This document shows positions 17,594-27,300 of a DNA stretch of 64,000 nt, piece by piece. Origin of the DNA: Paraburkholderia sp. BL25I1N1 (GTDB taxonomy: Bacteria > Pseudomonadota > Gammaproteobacteria > Burkholderiales > Burkholderiaceae); NCBI RefSeq assembly GCF_003002025.1, contig NZ_PVZB01000004.1, positions 124,001 through 188,000 on the forward strand, in the 5' to 3' direction. A model generated the notes under the pieces. That model had not been told where the DNA came from, searched no databases, and saw nothing but the letters and a program-made list of their open reading frames with translations. Made by a program: the position numbers and the translations under genes. How positions within the stretch are numbered: the first letter of the stretch is position 1; each line of letters starts with the position of its first letter.

Positions 17594-17869
17594 TTACTCA
17601 GCCGACGGCGGCACATAACCCTGCGCCGTATCCGCGCCTTCGCCGAAGAAGAACTTTTCGGTCTGCTTCATCAGGTATTGGCGCGCGCGCGGATCAGCCA
17701 TGTTCAGGCGGTTTTCGTTGATCAGCATGGTTTGCTGCTTCAACCAGGCCTGCCAGGCTTCCTTCGAAATACTTTCGTAGATCCGCTTGCCGAGTTCGCC
17801 GGGCAGCGGCGGGAAATCGAGGCCTTCGGCTTCTTTGCCGAGCTTCGCGCATTGAACCATACGAGACAT
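17594..17869 (-). CDS. yggX: Fe(2+)-trafficking protein YggX
   Basis: The 91-residue product begins [21 protein letters not shown] with the conserved Cys7 and contains the family blocks [37 protein letters not shown] and EKFFFG. YggX is a small cytosolic protein that handles iron, protects Fe-S enzymes from oxidative damage and supports cluster repair. Length matches the family (about 90 residues). It lies 56 bases downstream of argA on the same strand and is followed by an intrinsic terminator. Confidence 0.97.
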   Translation of the reverse strand: MSRMVQCAKLGKEAEGLDFPPLPGELGKRIYESISKEAWQAWLKQQTMLINENRLNMADPRARQYLMKQTEKFFFGEGADTAQGYVPPSAE

Positions 17870-17925
17870 GCTGTGCTTCTCCTAGAATCGGTGTGGGGGC
17901 GGACAGTCGCTATATATAGGGCCGC

Positions 17926-19314
17926 TCAGAGCTGTTTCATCAGCACGAGCGACTTGCGCTGCCAGTTATAGAGTCTGCGGCGGTCTTCCGGCAGGTCGTC
18001 GACCGTGACCTTGACGAAGCCGCGCTTGAGGAACCAGTGTTCGGTACGCGTGGTGAGCACGAAAATGCGCGTCAGGCCGCGCGCCCGCGCGCGCTGCTCG
18101 ATGCGCTTCAACAGCCGTTCGCCGTCGCCGGTGCCTTGCGCTTCGGGCGCGACCGTCAGGCAGGCCATTTCGCCGATGCGCTCCTGCGTGTACGGATACA
18201 GCGCCGCGCAGCCGAACAGCACGCCATCGTGCTCGATCACCGAGAAATGATCGATGTCGCGTTCGATCTGGTGACGCCCGCGCCGCACCAGCGTGCCGTC
18301 CGATTCGAGCGGCTCGATCAGCGCGAGAATGCCGCCGACGTCGTCCGGCGTGGCTTCGCGCAGGCTTTCGAGGTTCTCGTACGAGATCATCGTGCCCACG
18401 CCGTCGTGCAGGAACAGTTCGAGCAGCAGGCTGCCGTCGAGCGCGTAGGGGATGATGTGCGCCCGCGCCACGCCGCCACGGCAGGCGCGAATCGAGTGCT
18501 TCAGATAGAAGCCCGCGTCGCCGGTGACTTCACCGCTTTCGTGCAGTTTGTAGGCGTCGTCGAGCGACAGTTCGCGCACCAGTTCGGGGCCTTCTTCGCC
18601 GGCTTGCATCAGCCCCGGCGTTTCGGTCAGGAACACGATCTTGTCGGCGCGCAGCGCGATCGCCGCGGCGGACGCCACGTCTTCCATGGCCAGATTGAAG
18701 GCTTCTCCGGTGGGCGAGAAGCCGAGCGGCGAGAGCAGCACCAGCTTGCGGCTCGCGAGCGAGTGGCGGATCGAGTCGGCGTCGATCTTGCGCACCACGC
18801 CCGTGTGCGCGAAATCGACCCCGTCGAGAATGCCGACCGGCCGCGCCGTCACGAAGTTGCCCGACACCACGCTGATGTGCGCGTGCGCCATTGGCGTATT
18901 CGGCAAACCCTGGCTGATCGCGGCCTCGATATCCAGACGCACTTCGCCGGCCGCCTCTTTCGCGGATTCGAGCGCGCGCGCGTCCGTAATGCGCATGCCG
19001 TGCGAAAACTCGGACTCGACGCCGTGCAGGCTCATCTGTTCTTCGACCTGCGGGCGCGAGCCGTGCACCAGCACGATCTGGATGCCCATGGCCTGCAGCA
19101 GCGCGATATCGGACACGAGCGCGTTCAGGAGCCCCTGATGCACCACCTCGCCGCCGAACCCGACGACGAACGTCTTGTTACGGAACGCATGGATGTAAGG
19201 GGCGACTGAGCGCATCCAGTCGACGAATTGCGCGTGCTGGGCGAGATCTTCCGTTGCGCCGGCGGGGGCCGGAGCGCTCGCGGGCGCGGGGACGAGGTCG
19301 GTTTGGGAATTCAT
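17926..19314 (-). CDS. argA: Amino-acid N-acetyltransferase (N-acetylglutamate synthase)
   Basis: The 462-residue enzyme makes N-acetylglutamate from glutamate and acetyl-CoA, the first step of arginine synthesis. An amino-acid-kinase-like domain (about 30-290; FVVGFGGEVV, LVHGSRPQV, LLSPLGFSPTGEAFN) binds arginine for feedback control in classical ArgA. A GNAT domain (about 310-460; CLTVAPEAQGTGDGERLL binds acetyl-CoA) performs the transfer. The ATG at 19314 is chosen because the Pro/Ala-rich N-terminal tail starts there and a -10 element is immediately upstream; the open frame extends further but through hrpA antisense. It is divergent from hrpA and followed by yggX. Confidence 0.95.
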   Translation of the reverse strand: MNSQTDLVPAPASAPAPAGATEDLAQHAQFVDWMRSVAPYIHAFRNKTFVVGFGGEVVHQGLLNALVSDIALLQAMGIQIVLVHGSRPQVEEQMSLHGVESEFSHGMRITDARALESAKEAAGEVRLDIEAAISQGLPNTPMAHAHISVVSGNFVTARPVGILDGVDFAHTGVVRKIDADSIRHSLASRKLVLLSPLGFSPTGEAFNLAMEDVASAAAIALRADKIVFLTETPGLMQAGEEGPELVRELSLDDAYKLHESGEVTGDAGFYLKHSIRACRGGVARAHIIPYALDGSLLLELFLHDGVGTMISYENLESLREATPDDVGGILALIEPLESDGTLVRRGRHQIERDIDHFSVIEHDGVLFGCAALYPYTQERIGEMACLTVAPEAQGTGDGERLLKRIEQRARARGLTRIFVLTTRTEHWFLKRGFVKVTVDDLPEDRRRLYNWQRKSLVLMKQL

Positions 19315-19321
19315 GCCGGGG

Positions 19322-19329
19322 ATTATAAT
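19322..19329. promoter_or_regulatory. Palindromic -10 element shared by argA and hrpA
   Basis: ATTATAAT is its own reverse complement, so it gives a perfect TATAAT on both strands (plus 19324-19329; minus 19322-19327). It lies in a 23-base gap, 8 bases from the hrpA ATG and 7 bases from the argA ATG. If used in both directions, both mRNAs would be leaderless or nearly so. A TTGGGA sequence (19303-19308) is a partial plus-strand -35. Confidence 0.6.
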
Positions 19330-19337
19330 GCGCCCCC

Positions 19338-22300
19338 ATGTCGAATGTACCCAAAAGTCCCGCTGCGGCGAACGAGAATCCGGCGCCGGCCGCCGATCAA
19401 CCGAAGGCCGGCGACGCGAAGCGCCGCGATGCGCAGGACGCCGAACGCAACACGCCGCACACGGCGCGCGAGCCGCGGCGCGCCGCGGAAAATGCGCAAG
19501 CGCACGAGCATGATTCGGACCGCGACGTGCGCGGTCCTGGAAAAGACGCGGCGCCGAAACACGCTGCAAGCGATGAATCGCGGCGGGCGTCCGAGCGTGC
19601 GCAGTCGCCGGCGCAGAAAAATAATCCGAGCCGCGAGGCGCACCGCCGGGGAAGCGGCGAGGAAGCGAAGCACGCCGGAAGCGGCGGGTCGCAGGCGCCG
19701 CGCGGCAAGGAAGCTGGGCGTTCCGGCCAGCACCTGAATCGTGGACAGAATGCGCCGCAGGACGGGCAGTTGCAGCGTGGCGGCGAGCGTGGTGCCCAGC
19801 CCGCGGACTCGCTGGGCGAGAAGCAACGGGAAGAGGGCGGTCGTGCCGATCGACCGCGCCACGCTTCTGGAGAAAGCGGAGAGCCGCGGCGCCACACGGC
19901 GTCGCAAAGCGGACAGCAACCGCGTCAGTCGGGCGCGCAAGGCGGACAGCAGCCGCGTCATACATCCGGGCCAGGTGGGACATCGCGCCGCGAGTCGGGC
20001 GGCGCACCCATGCAAAAATCACCGGCGACAAACGACGCCGAGCGCAGCGCCAACCGCCGCGAAGCGGAGCAGCCACGTGAGCCACGCGCGCCACGCGCAC
20101 CGCGTGTCGTCGAGCCCAACCCGATTCCGCCGATTACCTACCCCGAAGCGCTGCCGGTTTCCGGCCGTCGCGAGGAAATCGCCAAAGCCATCGCCGGGAA
20201 TCAGGTCGTGATCGTCTGCGGCGAAACCGGCTCCGGTAAAACCACCCAACTGCCGAAAATCTGTCTCGAACTTGGACGCGGGCTCGGTGCGGGCGGCTCC
20301 GGTCTGATCGGCCACACGCAGCCACGCCGGATCGCCGCGTCGGCGACCGGCCGCCGCATCGCCGAAGAACTCGGTACGCCGTTCGGCGAAGTGGTCGGCT
20401 ACAAAGTGCGCTTCACCGACAATCTGTCGCCGGGCGCCTCGGTCAAGTTGATGACAGACGGCATTCTGCTCGCCGAAACGCAAACCGATCCGCTGCTGAA
20501 GGCGTACGACACGCTGATCATCGACGAGGCGCACGAGCGCAGCCTGAACATCGATTTTCTGCTCGGCTATCTGAAGGAAATCCTCGTCAAGCGTCCCGAT
20601 CTGAAACTGATCGTGACTTCGGCGACGATCGACGCGGACCGTTTCGCGCGCCACTTCGGCAGCGAAGAAAAGCCCGCTCCGGTGATCGAGGTGAGCGGGC
20701 GGCTGTATCCGGTCGAGGTGCGCTATCGCCCGGTCGCGGAAGACAGTCCGGCCGTGAAGGCCGCGCAAGGTGATGCGCCTGCTGCGCAACGCGGCGGCGA
20801 CCGGCCGAAAACCCAGCGCGAAACCGATCGCGATCTGATGGACGCGATCGTCGATGCCGTCGACGAACTGTGCCGCGAAGGCCCGGGCGATGTGCTGGTG
20901 TTCCTGCCCGGCGAGCGCGAAATCCGCGACGCAGCGGAGGCGCTGCGCAAGCATCATCCGCCGCATACGGAAATTCTGCCGCTGTTCGCGCGGCTTTCCG
21001 CAGCCGAACAGGAGCGTGTATTCCGCACCTCGAACGCGCGCCGCATCGTGCTGGCCACCAACGTCGCCGAAACCTCGCTGACGGTGCCGGGCATTCGCTA
21101 TGTGGTCGATACCGGCCTAGCGCGCGTGAAGCGCTACTCGTATCGCAACAAGGTCGAGCAGTTGCAGGTGGAATCGATTTCGCAGGCCGCCGCCAATCAG
21201 CGGGCCGGGCGTTGCGGTCGCGTGGCCGATGGCATTTGCATTCGTCTCTACGAGGAAAGCGACTATCAGGGCCGCGTGCGCTTCACTGATCCGGAGATTT
21301 TGCGTTCGTCGCTGGCGTCGGTGATTCTGCGCATGAAGTCGTTGCATCTGACGGCGATCGAGACGTTCCCGTTCATCGAGCCGCCGCCGGGCCGCGCCAT
21401 CGCCGACGGCTATCAGCTGCTTAACGAACTCGGCGCCGTCGACGACGACAACCAGCTCACGCCGCTCGGCCGCGAACTCGCGCGCCTGCCGCTCGACCCG
21501 CGCGTCGGCCGGATGATTCTGGCCGCGCGCGACCAGCAGGCATTGAAGGAAGTGCTAATCATCGCGAGCGCGTTGTCCGTGCAGGATCCGCGCGACCGGC
21601 CGATCGAAGCGCAGGAGCAGGCCGATCAGGCGCATCGCCGTTTCGCCGACGAGCGCTCCGAATTTTTGCAATGGCTGAAAATCTGGAGCTGGTTCGAAGA
21701 AGCGATCGCGCACAAGAAGTCGAACAAGCAACTGCACGAAGAGTGCCGCAAGAACTTCCTGTCGCAACTGCGCCTGCGCGAATGGCGCGACGTGCATTCG
21801 CAACTGCTGACGGTGGTGCGCGAGCACGGCTGGCGTCTGAACGAAGCGGAAGCGACTTTCGAGCAGATCCATCTCGCGCTGCTGACGGGCCTGCTCGGCA
21901 ACATCGGCCTCAAAGCCGACGACGAACCGTATTACCTCGGCGCACGCGGCATCAAGTTCTATCTGTGGCCGGGCTCGGCGCTGGTGAAGAAAGCCGGCAA
22001 GTGGGCGATGGCCGCCGAACTGGTCGAGACGAGCCGGCTGTACGCGCGCTGCATCGCGAAGATCGAGCCGGAGTGGATCGAGAAGATCGGCGCGCATCTG
22101 TTAAAGAAGTCGCTCTCGGAGCCGCATTGGGAGAAGCGCGCGGCGCAGGTCTCGGCGTTCGAACGCGCGGTGCTGTACGGCCTGCCGATCTATCGCCGGC
22201 GGCGCGTGAGCTTTGGCAAACAGGACCCGGAGCGCGCCCGCGAACTGTTCATTCGCGGCGCGCTGGTGGAGGGCGAGTTCGACACGAAGCTTGCGTTCTT

Positions 22301-24071
22301 CGCGCACAACCGCAAACTGCTCGCCGATATCGAGCAGCTCGAACACAAGTCGCGCCGCCAGGACGTGCTGGTGGACGACGAGTTGATCTTCGCCTACTAC
22401 GATCAGGCGCTACCGAAGGGCATTTACACCGGCGCGTCGTTCGAGCGCTGGTATCGCGACGAGGTGAAAAAGAGCGGTCTGCCGGAGGACAAGCTACGCC
22501 TCTTGTATCTGTCGCGTGACGACTTGATGCGGCACGAAGCCGCCGGCGTGACCACCGACCTGTTCCCGAAGCGCATGACGATGGCGGGCGTCGAGATGGC
22601 GCTCACCTATCATTTCGAGCCGGGTTCGCCGCGTGACGGCGTGACGCTCGCCGTGCCGCTGTATGCACTGAATCAGGTCGACGCGCGGCGCTGCGAATGG
22701 CTCGTGCCCGGCATGCTGAAAGAGAAGACGCAACTGCTGCTGAAGTCCTTGCCGCAGAAGCTGCGTCGTCATTGCGTGCCGCTGCCCGAGTACGCGGCGG
22801 GTTTCGTCGACCGGCACGGCGGTCCGCGCTTCGGTGCGGGCGGTTTGCTCGAGTCGTTGATCGCCGATGTTCGCGAGCAGACGCAAGTCGCGATGAAGCA
22901 GTCGGACTTCAAACTCGAGACCTTGCCGCCGCATCTGTTCATGAACTTCAAGGTCGTCGACGAGCATGGTCGTCAGCTCGCGATGGGCCGCAACATGTCG
23001 CAACTGCGCGCCGAACTCGGCGGCCAGGCGCAGCAGCATTTTCAGAAGATCGCATCGAGCGCGGCCGGGGTGGCGTTGGCGGACGCGGGCGGCGGCGGTG
23101 TCGCGACGCCGTCGCAAGCATCCGGTGGTGCGGCCGGCGCGGGTGCGCAGCGAGGCAAGGGCGGTGCTGCCGTGTCAAGCCCGCAGACCGCGCCGCAAGC
23201 CGGCGCGCAGGGTACCGCCTTGTATGAAAAGCTGACGACATGGAATTTCGGCAAGCTTCCCGAGTTGCTCGAAATCCGTCGCGGCGGGCAGACGCTGTTC
23301 GGTTATCCGGCGCTGGTGGATCGCGGCACGCATTGCGACGTCGAAGTGTTCGATTCGCCCGACGAAGCCGCGCGGATTCATCGCGCGGGATTGCGTCGAC
23401 TGTTCGCGTTGCAGTTGAAGGAGCCGATCAAGTATCTGGAAAAGAATCTGCCGGGTTTGCGCGAAATGGCGATGCAGTTCATGCCGCGCGGCACGCAGGA
23501 AGAGTTGCGAGATCAACTGATCGACACCGCGTTGGACCGCGCCTGCCTGCAAGATCCGTTGCCCGATGACGACGTCAGTTTCCACACGCGCCGCGACGAA
23601 GGCCGCAGCCGCCTGACCTTGCTCGCTCAGGAAATTGCCCGGCTGGTCGGACAGATTCTGAGCGAATACGCGACCGTGGCGAAGAAGCTGGTGCAGGCAA
23701 GGTCGTTCACGGCGGCGCATGCCGATTTGCAGAACCAGCTCGACGGACTGATCGGCAAGCGCTTCGTGGTCGACACGCCGTACGCGCAACTGGCGCATTT
23801 CCCGCGCTATCTGAAGGGGATCGCGCTACGCATCGACAAGCTGAAGGCGGACCCCGCGCGCGACGCGCGGCAGTTCGCCGAATTCCAGCCGCTGCTGCAG
23901 AACTACCAGCGCGCGGTGGCGCAACGCGGCGGCGTGCTGGATCCGCGCCTGTCGGAGTTCCGCTGGTTGCTGGAAGAGTTACGGATCTCGCTGTTTGCGC
24001 AGGAGTTGCGTACGCCGATGCCGATTTCGGTGAAGCGGCTGTATAAGGTATGGGAGTCGATGCAGCGCTGA
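19338..24071 (+). CDS. hrpA: ATP-dependent RNA helicase HrpA
   Basis: A very large DEAH-box helicase of 1577 residues. The helicase core starts near residue 260; Walker A GETGSGKT lies at about 295-302, the DEAH box at 396-399, the SAT motif in VTSATIDADR and motif VI in QRAGRCGR. Ratchet/HA2 and OB-fold domains follow, then the HrpA-specific C-terminal region. E. coli HrpA is about 1300 residues; the excess is a disordered N-terminal extension of about 255 residues rich in Arg, Gly, Gln and Glu, and an Ala/Gly-rich insert at about 1237-1293. HrpA rescues stalled ribosomes and processes certain mRNAs in enterobacteria. It is divergent from argA and shares its -10 element. Confidence 0.96.
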   Translation: MSNVPKSPAAANENPAPAADQPKAGDAKRRDAQDAERNTPHTAREPRRAAENAQAHEHDSDRDVRGPGKDAAPKHAASDESRRASERAQSPAQKNNPSREAHRRGSGEEAKHAGSGGSQAPRGKEAGRSGQHLNRGQNAPQDGQLQRGGERGAQPADSLGEKQREEGGRADRPRHASGESGEPRRHTASQSGQQPRQSGAQGGQQPRHTSGPGGTSRRESGGAPMQKSPATNDAERSANRREAEQPREPRAPRAPRVVEPNPIPPITYPEALPVSGRREEIAKAIAGNQVVIVCGETGSGKTTQLPKICLELGRGLGAGGSGLIGHTQPRRIAASATGRRIAEELGTPFGEVVGYKVRFTDNLSPGASVKLMTDGILLAETQTDPLLKAYDTLIIDEAHERSLNIDFLLGYLKEILVKRPDLKLIVTSATIDADRFARHFGSEEKPAPVIEVSGRLYPVEVRYRPVAEDSPAVKAAQGDAPAAQRGGDRPKTQRETDRDLMDAIVDAVDELCREGPGDVLVFLPGEREIRDAAEALRKHHPPHTEILPLFARLSAAEQERVFRTSNARRIVLATNVAETSLTVPGIRYVVDTGLARVKRYSYRNKVEQLQVESISQAAANQRAGRCGRVADGICIRLYEESDYQGRVRFTDPEILRSSLASVILRMKSLHLTAIETFPFIEPPPGRAIADGYQLLNELGAVDDDNQLTPLGRELARLPLDPRVGRMILAARDQQALKEVLIIASALSVQDPRDRPIEAQEQADQAHRRFADERSEFLQWLKIWSWFEEAIAHKKSNKQLHEECRKNFLSQLRLREWRDVHSQLLTVVREHGWRLNEAEATFEQIHLALLTGLLGNIGLKADDEPYYLGARGIKFYLWPGSALVKKAGKWAMAAELVETSRLYARCIAKIEPEWIEKIGAHLLKKSLSEPHWEKRAAQVSAFERAVLYGLPIYRRRRVSFGKQDPERARELFIRGALVEGEFDTKLAFFAHNRKLLADIEQLEHKSRRQDVLVDDELIFAYYDQALPKGIYTGASFERWYRDEVKKSGLPEDKLRLLYLSRDDLMRHEAAGVTTDLFPKRMTMAGVEMALTYHFEPGSPRDGVTLAVPLYALNQVDARRCEWLVPGMLKEKTQLLLKSLPQKLRRHCVPLPEYAAGFVDRHGGPRFGAGGLLESLIADVREQTQVAMKQSDFKLETLPPHLFMNFKVVDEHGRQLAMGRNMSQLRAELGGQAQQHFQKIASSAAGVALADAGGGGVATPSQASGGAAGAGAQRGKGGAAVSSPQTAPQAGAQGTALYEKLTTWNFGKLPELLEIRRGGQTLFGYPALVDRGTHCDVEVFDSPDEAARIHRAGLRRLFALQLKEPIKYLEKNLPGLREMAMQFMPRGTQEELRDQLIDTALDRACLQDPLPDDDVSFHTRRDEGRSRLTLLAQEIARLVGQILSEYATVAKKLVQARSFTAAHADLQNQLDGLIGKRFVVDTPYAQLAHFPRYLKGIALRIDKLKADPARDARQFAEFQPLLQNYQRAVAQRGGVLDPRLSEFRWLLEELRISLFAQELRTPMPISVKRLYKVWESMQR

Positions 24072-24307
24072 TCGGGGCGAGCAGGGGACGCCTCGCGCGG
24101 GTCGGTTCGGCAACAGATCGGCGTGATAGGCCCACGGCCTTTCGCGGCGAGATAAAAGGGCGCGCGCCGCCATGCCTTGTGGGCGTGGCGGCGCGGGCAA
24201 AAACGGGCGCGGGGCTTGGGTCTAGCCCGCGCTCGTCGTATATGAAAAGTCGATCGACCGGGCTCCTGCTGCGACTCGCGTTGGCCCGGCCTGTCCTGCC
24301 AGTTCCG
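24072..24307. other. Gap between convergent hrpA and adhesin genes
   Basis: No gene is seen in these 236 bases. They carry the adhesin terminator described separately (24153-24195) and a second stretch of high GC without T tracts for hrpA. Confidence 0.5.
24153..24195 (-). terminator. Probable terminator of the autotransporter gene
   Basis: CGCGCCGCCA (24163-24172) pairs with TGGCGGCGCG (24186-24195). Read on the minus strand the stem is followed by CCCTTTTATC, a short T tract. It lies about 110 bases beyond the adhesin stop. Confidence 0.6.
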
Positions 24308-27300
24308 TTACCAGTGCATGCCGGCGCCGATCGCCGCGCCGAACTGTCCGCGCGAATCCGTGGTGCCTTGCAGCTTGTAGACCCACTTCCCCGTCTCCGA
24401 GATTTGCGATACGCCAATGGCCAATGCCGACTGACCCGCATACGTGCCGCCGGCCATTGCGACCATGCCGCGACCCGGCAGAATGGCCTGCGGCAAGCCG
24501 GCCATTGCCATGGCGGATGCCGTGCCGCCATAACCATCGCGACGGGCCGAGCGGATCTGGTCGTCGGTATAGCTGTTCGCCTGGCTGACCGCTCCGCTCA
24601 CGCTTTGCTGCAACTGGTTGACGTTGACCGCGTCGGTGCCTTGCACACCGGCTGCGACATTGGTGATCTGGCGTTCCTGGCCTGCCGCGCCGACCGAGAC
24701 CGTATTTGCGCGGTCCGCGATCGAGCCTTGGCCCAATGCGACGGAGTTGTCAGCGCTGGCGTTAGCAGCTGCGCCGAGCGCGGTGGCATTCGCGCCGCTC
24801 GCCAGCGAGTTCGCGCCGATTGCGACCGCGTTGGTGCCGGTTGCCCGAGCGTTGGCGCCCGCGGCGACGGACTGCGCGCCGGATGACACGGCGCCCTGGG
24901 TGTCGCGATTGCCTTCCGCGCTGAAGAACGGATTGCCCGAGTTGACCACGACGTTGTTGACCGCGCCCGCGATGGCGGCGTTCAGCTGATTGACGTTGAC
25001 CGCGTCGGTGCCGTCCACCCCCGCCGCGACGTTGTGGATCGCCGTGCCGCCGTTCGCGGCGTCGCCACCGAGCGTGACGCTGTTCTTGTTGACGCTGCCG
25101 TCGGCGTTCTGGTCATACGTGAGCGCACCGTCGAGTTTCGCGGCGTTGGCGGCGCCCTGGTCGCTCACGGCTTTCAACTGCGCGACGTTGACGGCGTCGG
25201 TGTCCGCCGTGCCGGCTGCGACGTTCGTGATCTGGCGTTCGTTGCCGGCGGAGCCGACCGAAACCGTGTTCGCCCGCGTCGCGGTCGAGCCTTGGCCGAG
25301 TGCGACCGAGTTGGCGGCCGAGGCGCTGGCCTGATAACCGAGCGCGGTCGAATTCGCGCCGCTTGCGCCGGCCTGATATCCGAGCGCGGTGGAACCGTCG
25401 CCCTGAGCGATCGCGGCGCCACCGACCGCGGTGCTGAACGCGCCGCTCGCCTGTGAGTTCGCGCCAGCGGCGAGGCCGGCTTGCCCGGCGGCGAGCGCGG
25501 AACTTCCGATGGCGACCGCGTTGCTGCCGGTGGCCGAGGCGTCGTCGGTGCCGTCGTTCAGGCCATTTGCCTTGAAGTAGCGCGAGGCGCTCGCGCTGGC
25601 GGCCTGCAATTGCCTCAGGTTGACGGCGTCAGTCGCGCTGGTGCCGTCGGCGACGTTGGTGATCTGACGTTCGTTGCCGGCGGAGCCGACGGAGACGCTG
25701 TTCGCCCGATCGGCCACCGAACCTTGGCCCAAGGCGACCGAACCGTCGGCCGACGCGTTCGCGTCATGGCCGATCGCAATTGAATCGACGTTGCCGGCGA
25801 CGGCGTTGTAACCGATCGCGACGCTGCCGGCCGAGGTGGCGGACGCATACGCACCGAGCGCGGCGGCGCCGGTTGCGGCGGCCGCGGAATTGGCGCCGAG
25901 CGCGGTGGCGTTGTCGCCCGATGCGCTCGCCAGCACCCCTGCCGCGACCGCGTGCGTACCGGCGGCGACGGCGTCGTCCGTGCCGTCGGCGACGCCCTCG
26001 GCCTTGAAGTAGTGCTGGGTGCCGCTTTGCGCGATAGCGACGATCTTGCCGTCGACCGCGCTCAACTGGCTGACGTTGACGGCATCGGTTGCCGCCGCGC
26101 CGGCTGCCACGTTAGTCAGGCGGCGCTCGTTGCCTGTCGAGCCGACGGACACCTCGCCGAAAGCGGTGGTCGCAGCGACAACGCCGCTCGTGCCAAATTC
26201 CGCGCCGGGTTGGCCGAGATTCGCGGTGGTGGTCGAGTTCGCCCCGACGCCGACACTGTTCGCGGCGGTGACACTGGCGTTGTAGCCAAGCGCCACGCTG
26301 TTGGTCCCGGAGACCTTCGCATTGGCGCCGAGCGCTGTCGAGCCGTCGGCGTAGGCGAGCGAGCCGTAGCCGAGCGCGGACGCGCTGGCGCCATACGCGG
26401 TGGCGAGCCGGCCGAGCGCAGTGCCATTTTGCCAGGCGCGGGCGCCGGCGCCGAGCGCCACGGCATTAGTGCCGTTCGCCAGCGCCGCATTGCCGATGGC
26501 GACGCCGTTCAGGCTGCTCGCCGATGCGGCATAGCCAACCGCGATTGCGTTCGCTGCGGATGCGCTTGCCTGATTGCCCGTGGCGACGGCGCCGGTCGCC
26601 GTCGCGTCGGAGTTGTAGCCGATTGCAACGGCCCCGGCGGCGGCAATTTCCGAGCGAGCGTTGCGGCCGAGCGCGACCGAGTTATCGCCGTCTGCCTGGG
26701 CCTTGTAGCCGATCGCCGAAGCGCCGGTGGCGGTTGCGTGAGCGTCGTCCGGCGTCAGCGAGTTGTCGTTGGTCCGGACGTATTTGACGCCGTTGCCGTT
26801 CTGACTGATGTAGGCCGCGCTGGTGTCGCCGGCGACGGCGTAGAGTTGGGCGCCGTTCACGGCGTCGGTGCTGCTGGCAGATACTGCGCCCTGATGCACG
26901 TTGGTGATCGTCGTACCGCCCGTGACGCCGCCGTCCGTGGAGGTGGGACCCGCGAGCGTGACGCTGTTCGTGTTGACGGTGCCGTCCGCATTAGTGCCGT
27001 ATGAGACAGCGTTGGCCGTCGCAGCAGTAATGGCGCCCTTGAGCTGGCTCACGTTGACGGCATCGGTGTCGGCCGCGCCGGCGGCGACGCCGCTAACGGA
27101 GCGGTTGCCGACGTTGACTTCGCCGGCCGAAGATTGTGGTGCGGTGAGGCCGTAAGCGGTGTACCCGGCTTGGGCGCCGACGGTCGTGGCTGAACCCGCG
27201 CCAAGCGCGACACTGTTGGCGTGCGTGGCTGACGCCGCATTACCGATGGCGACCGAATTAAGGCCGCTAGCCTGCGCGGCTTTGCCGAACGCCATGGCCC

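Noticed and set aside
17167..17616. A 149-codon minus-strand frame downstream of yggX
   Set aside because: It runs through the yggX terminator and into yggX itself, and shows no recognisable domain.
25952..27004. Long plus-strand frames opposite the adhesin gene
   Set aside because: They mirror the repetitive Ala/Gly/Asn codons of the adhesin and have no ribosome site or family motif.
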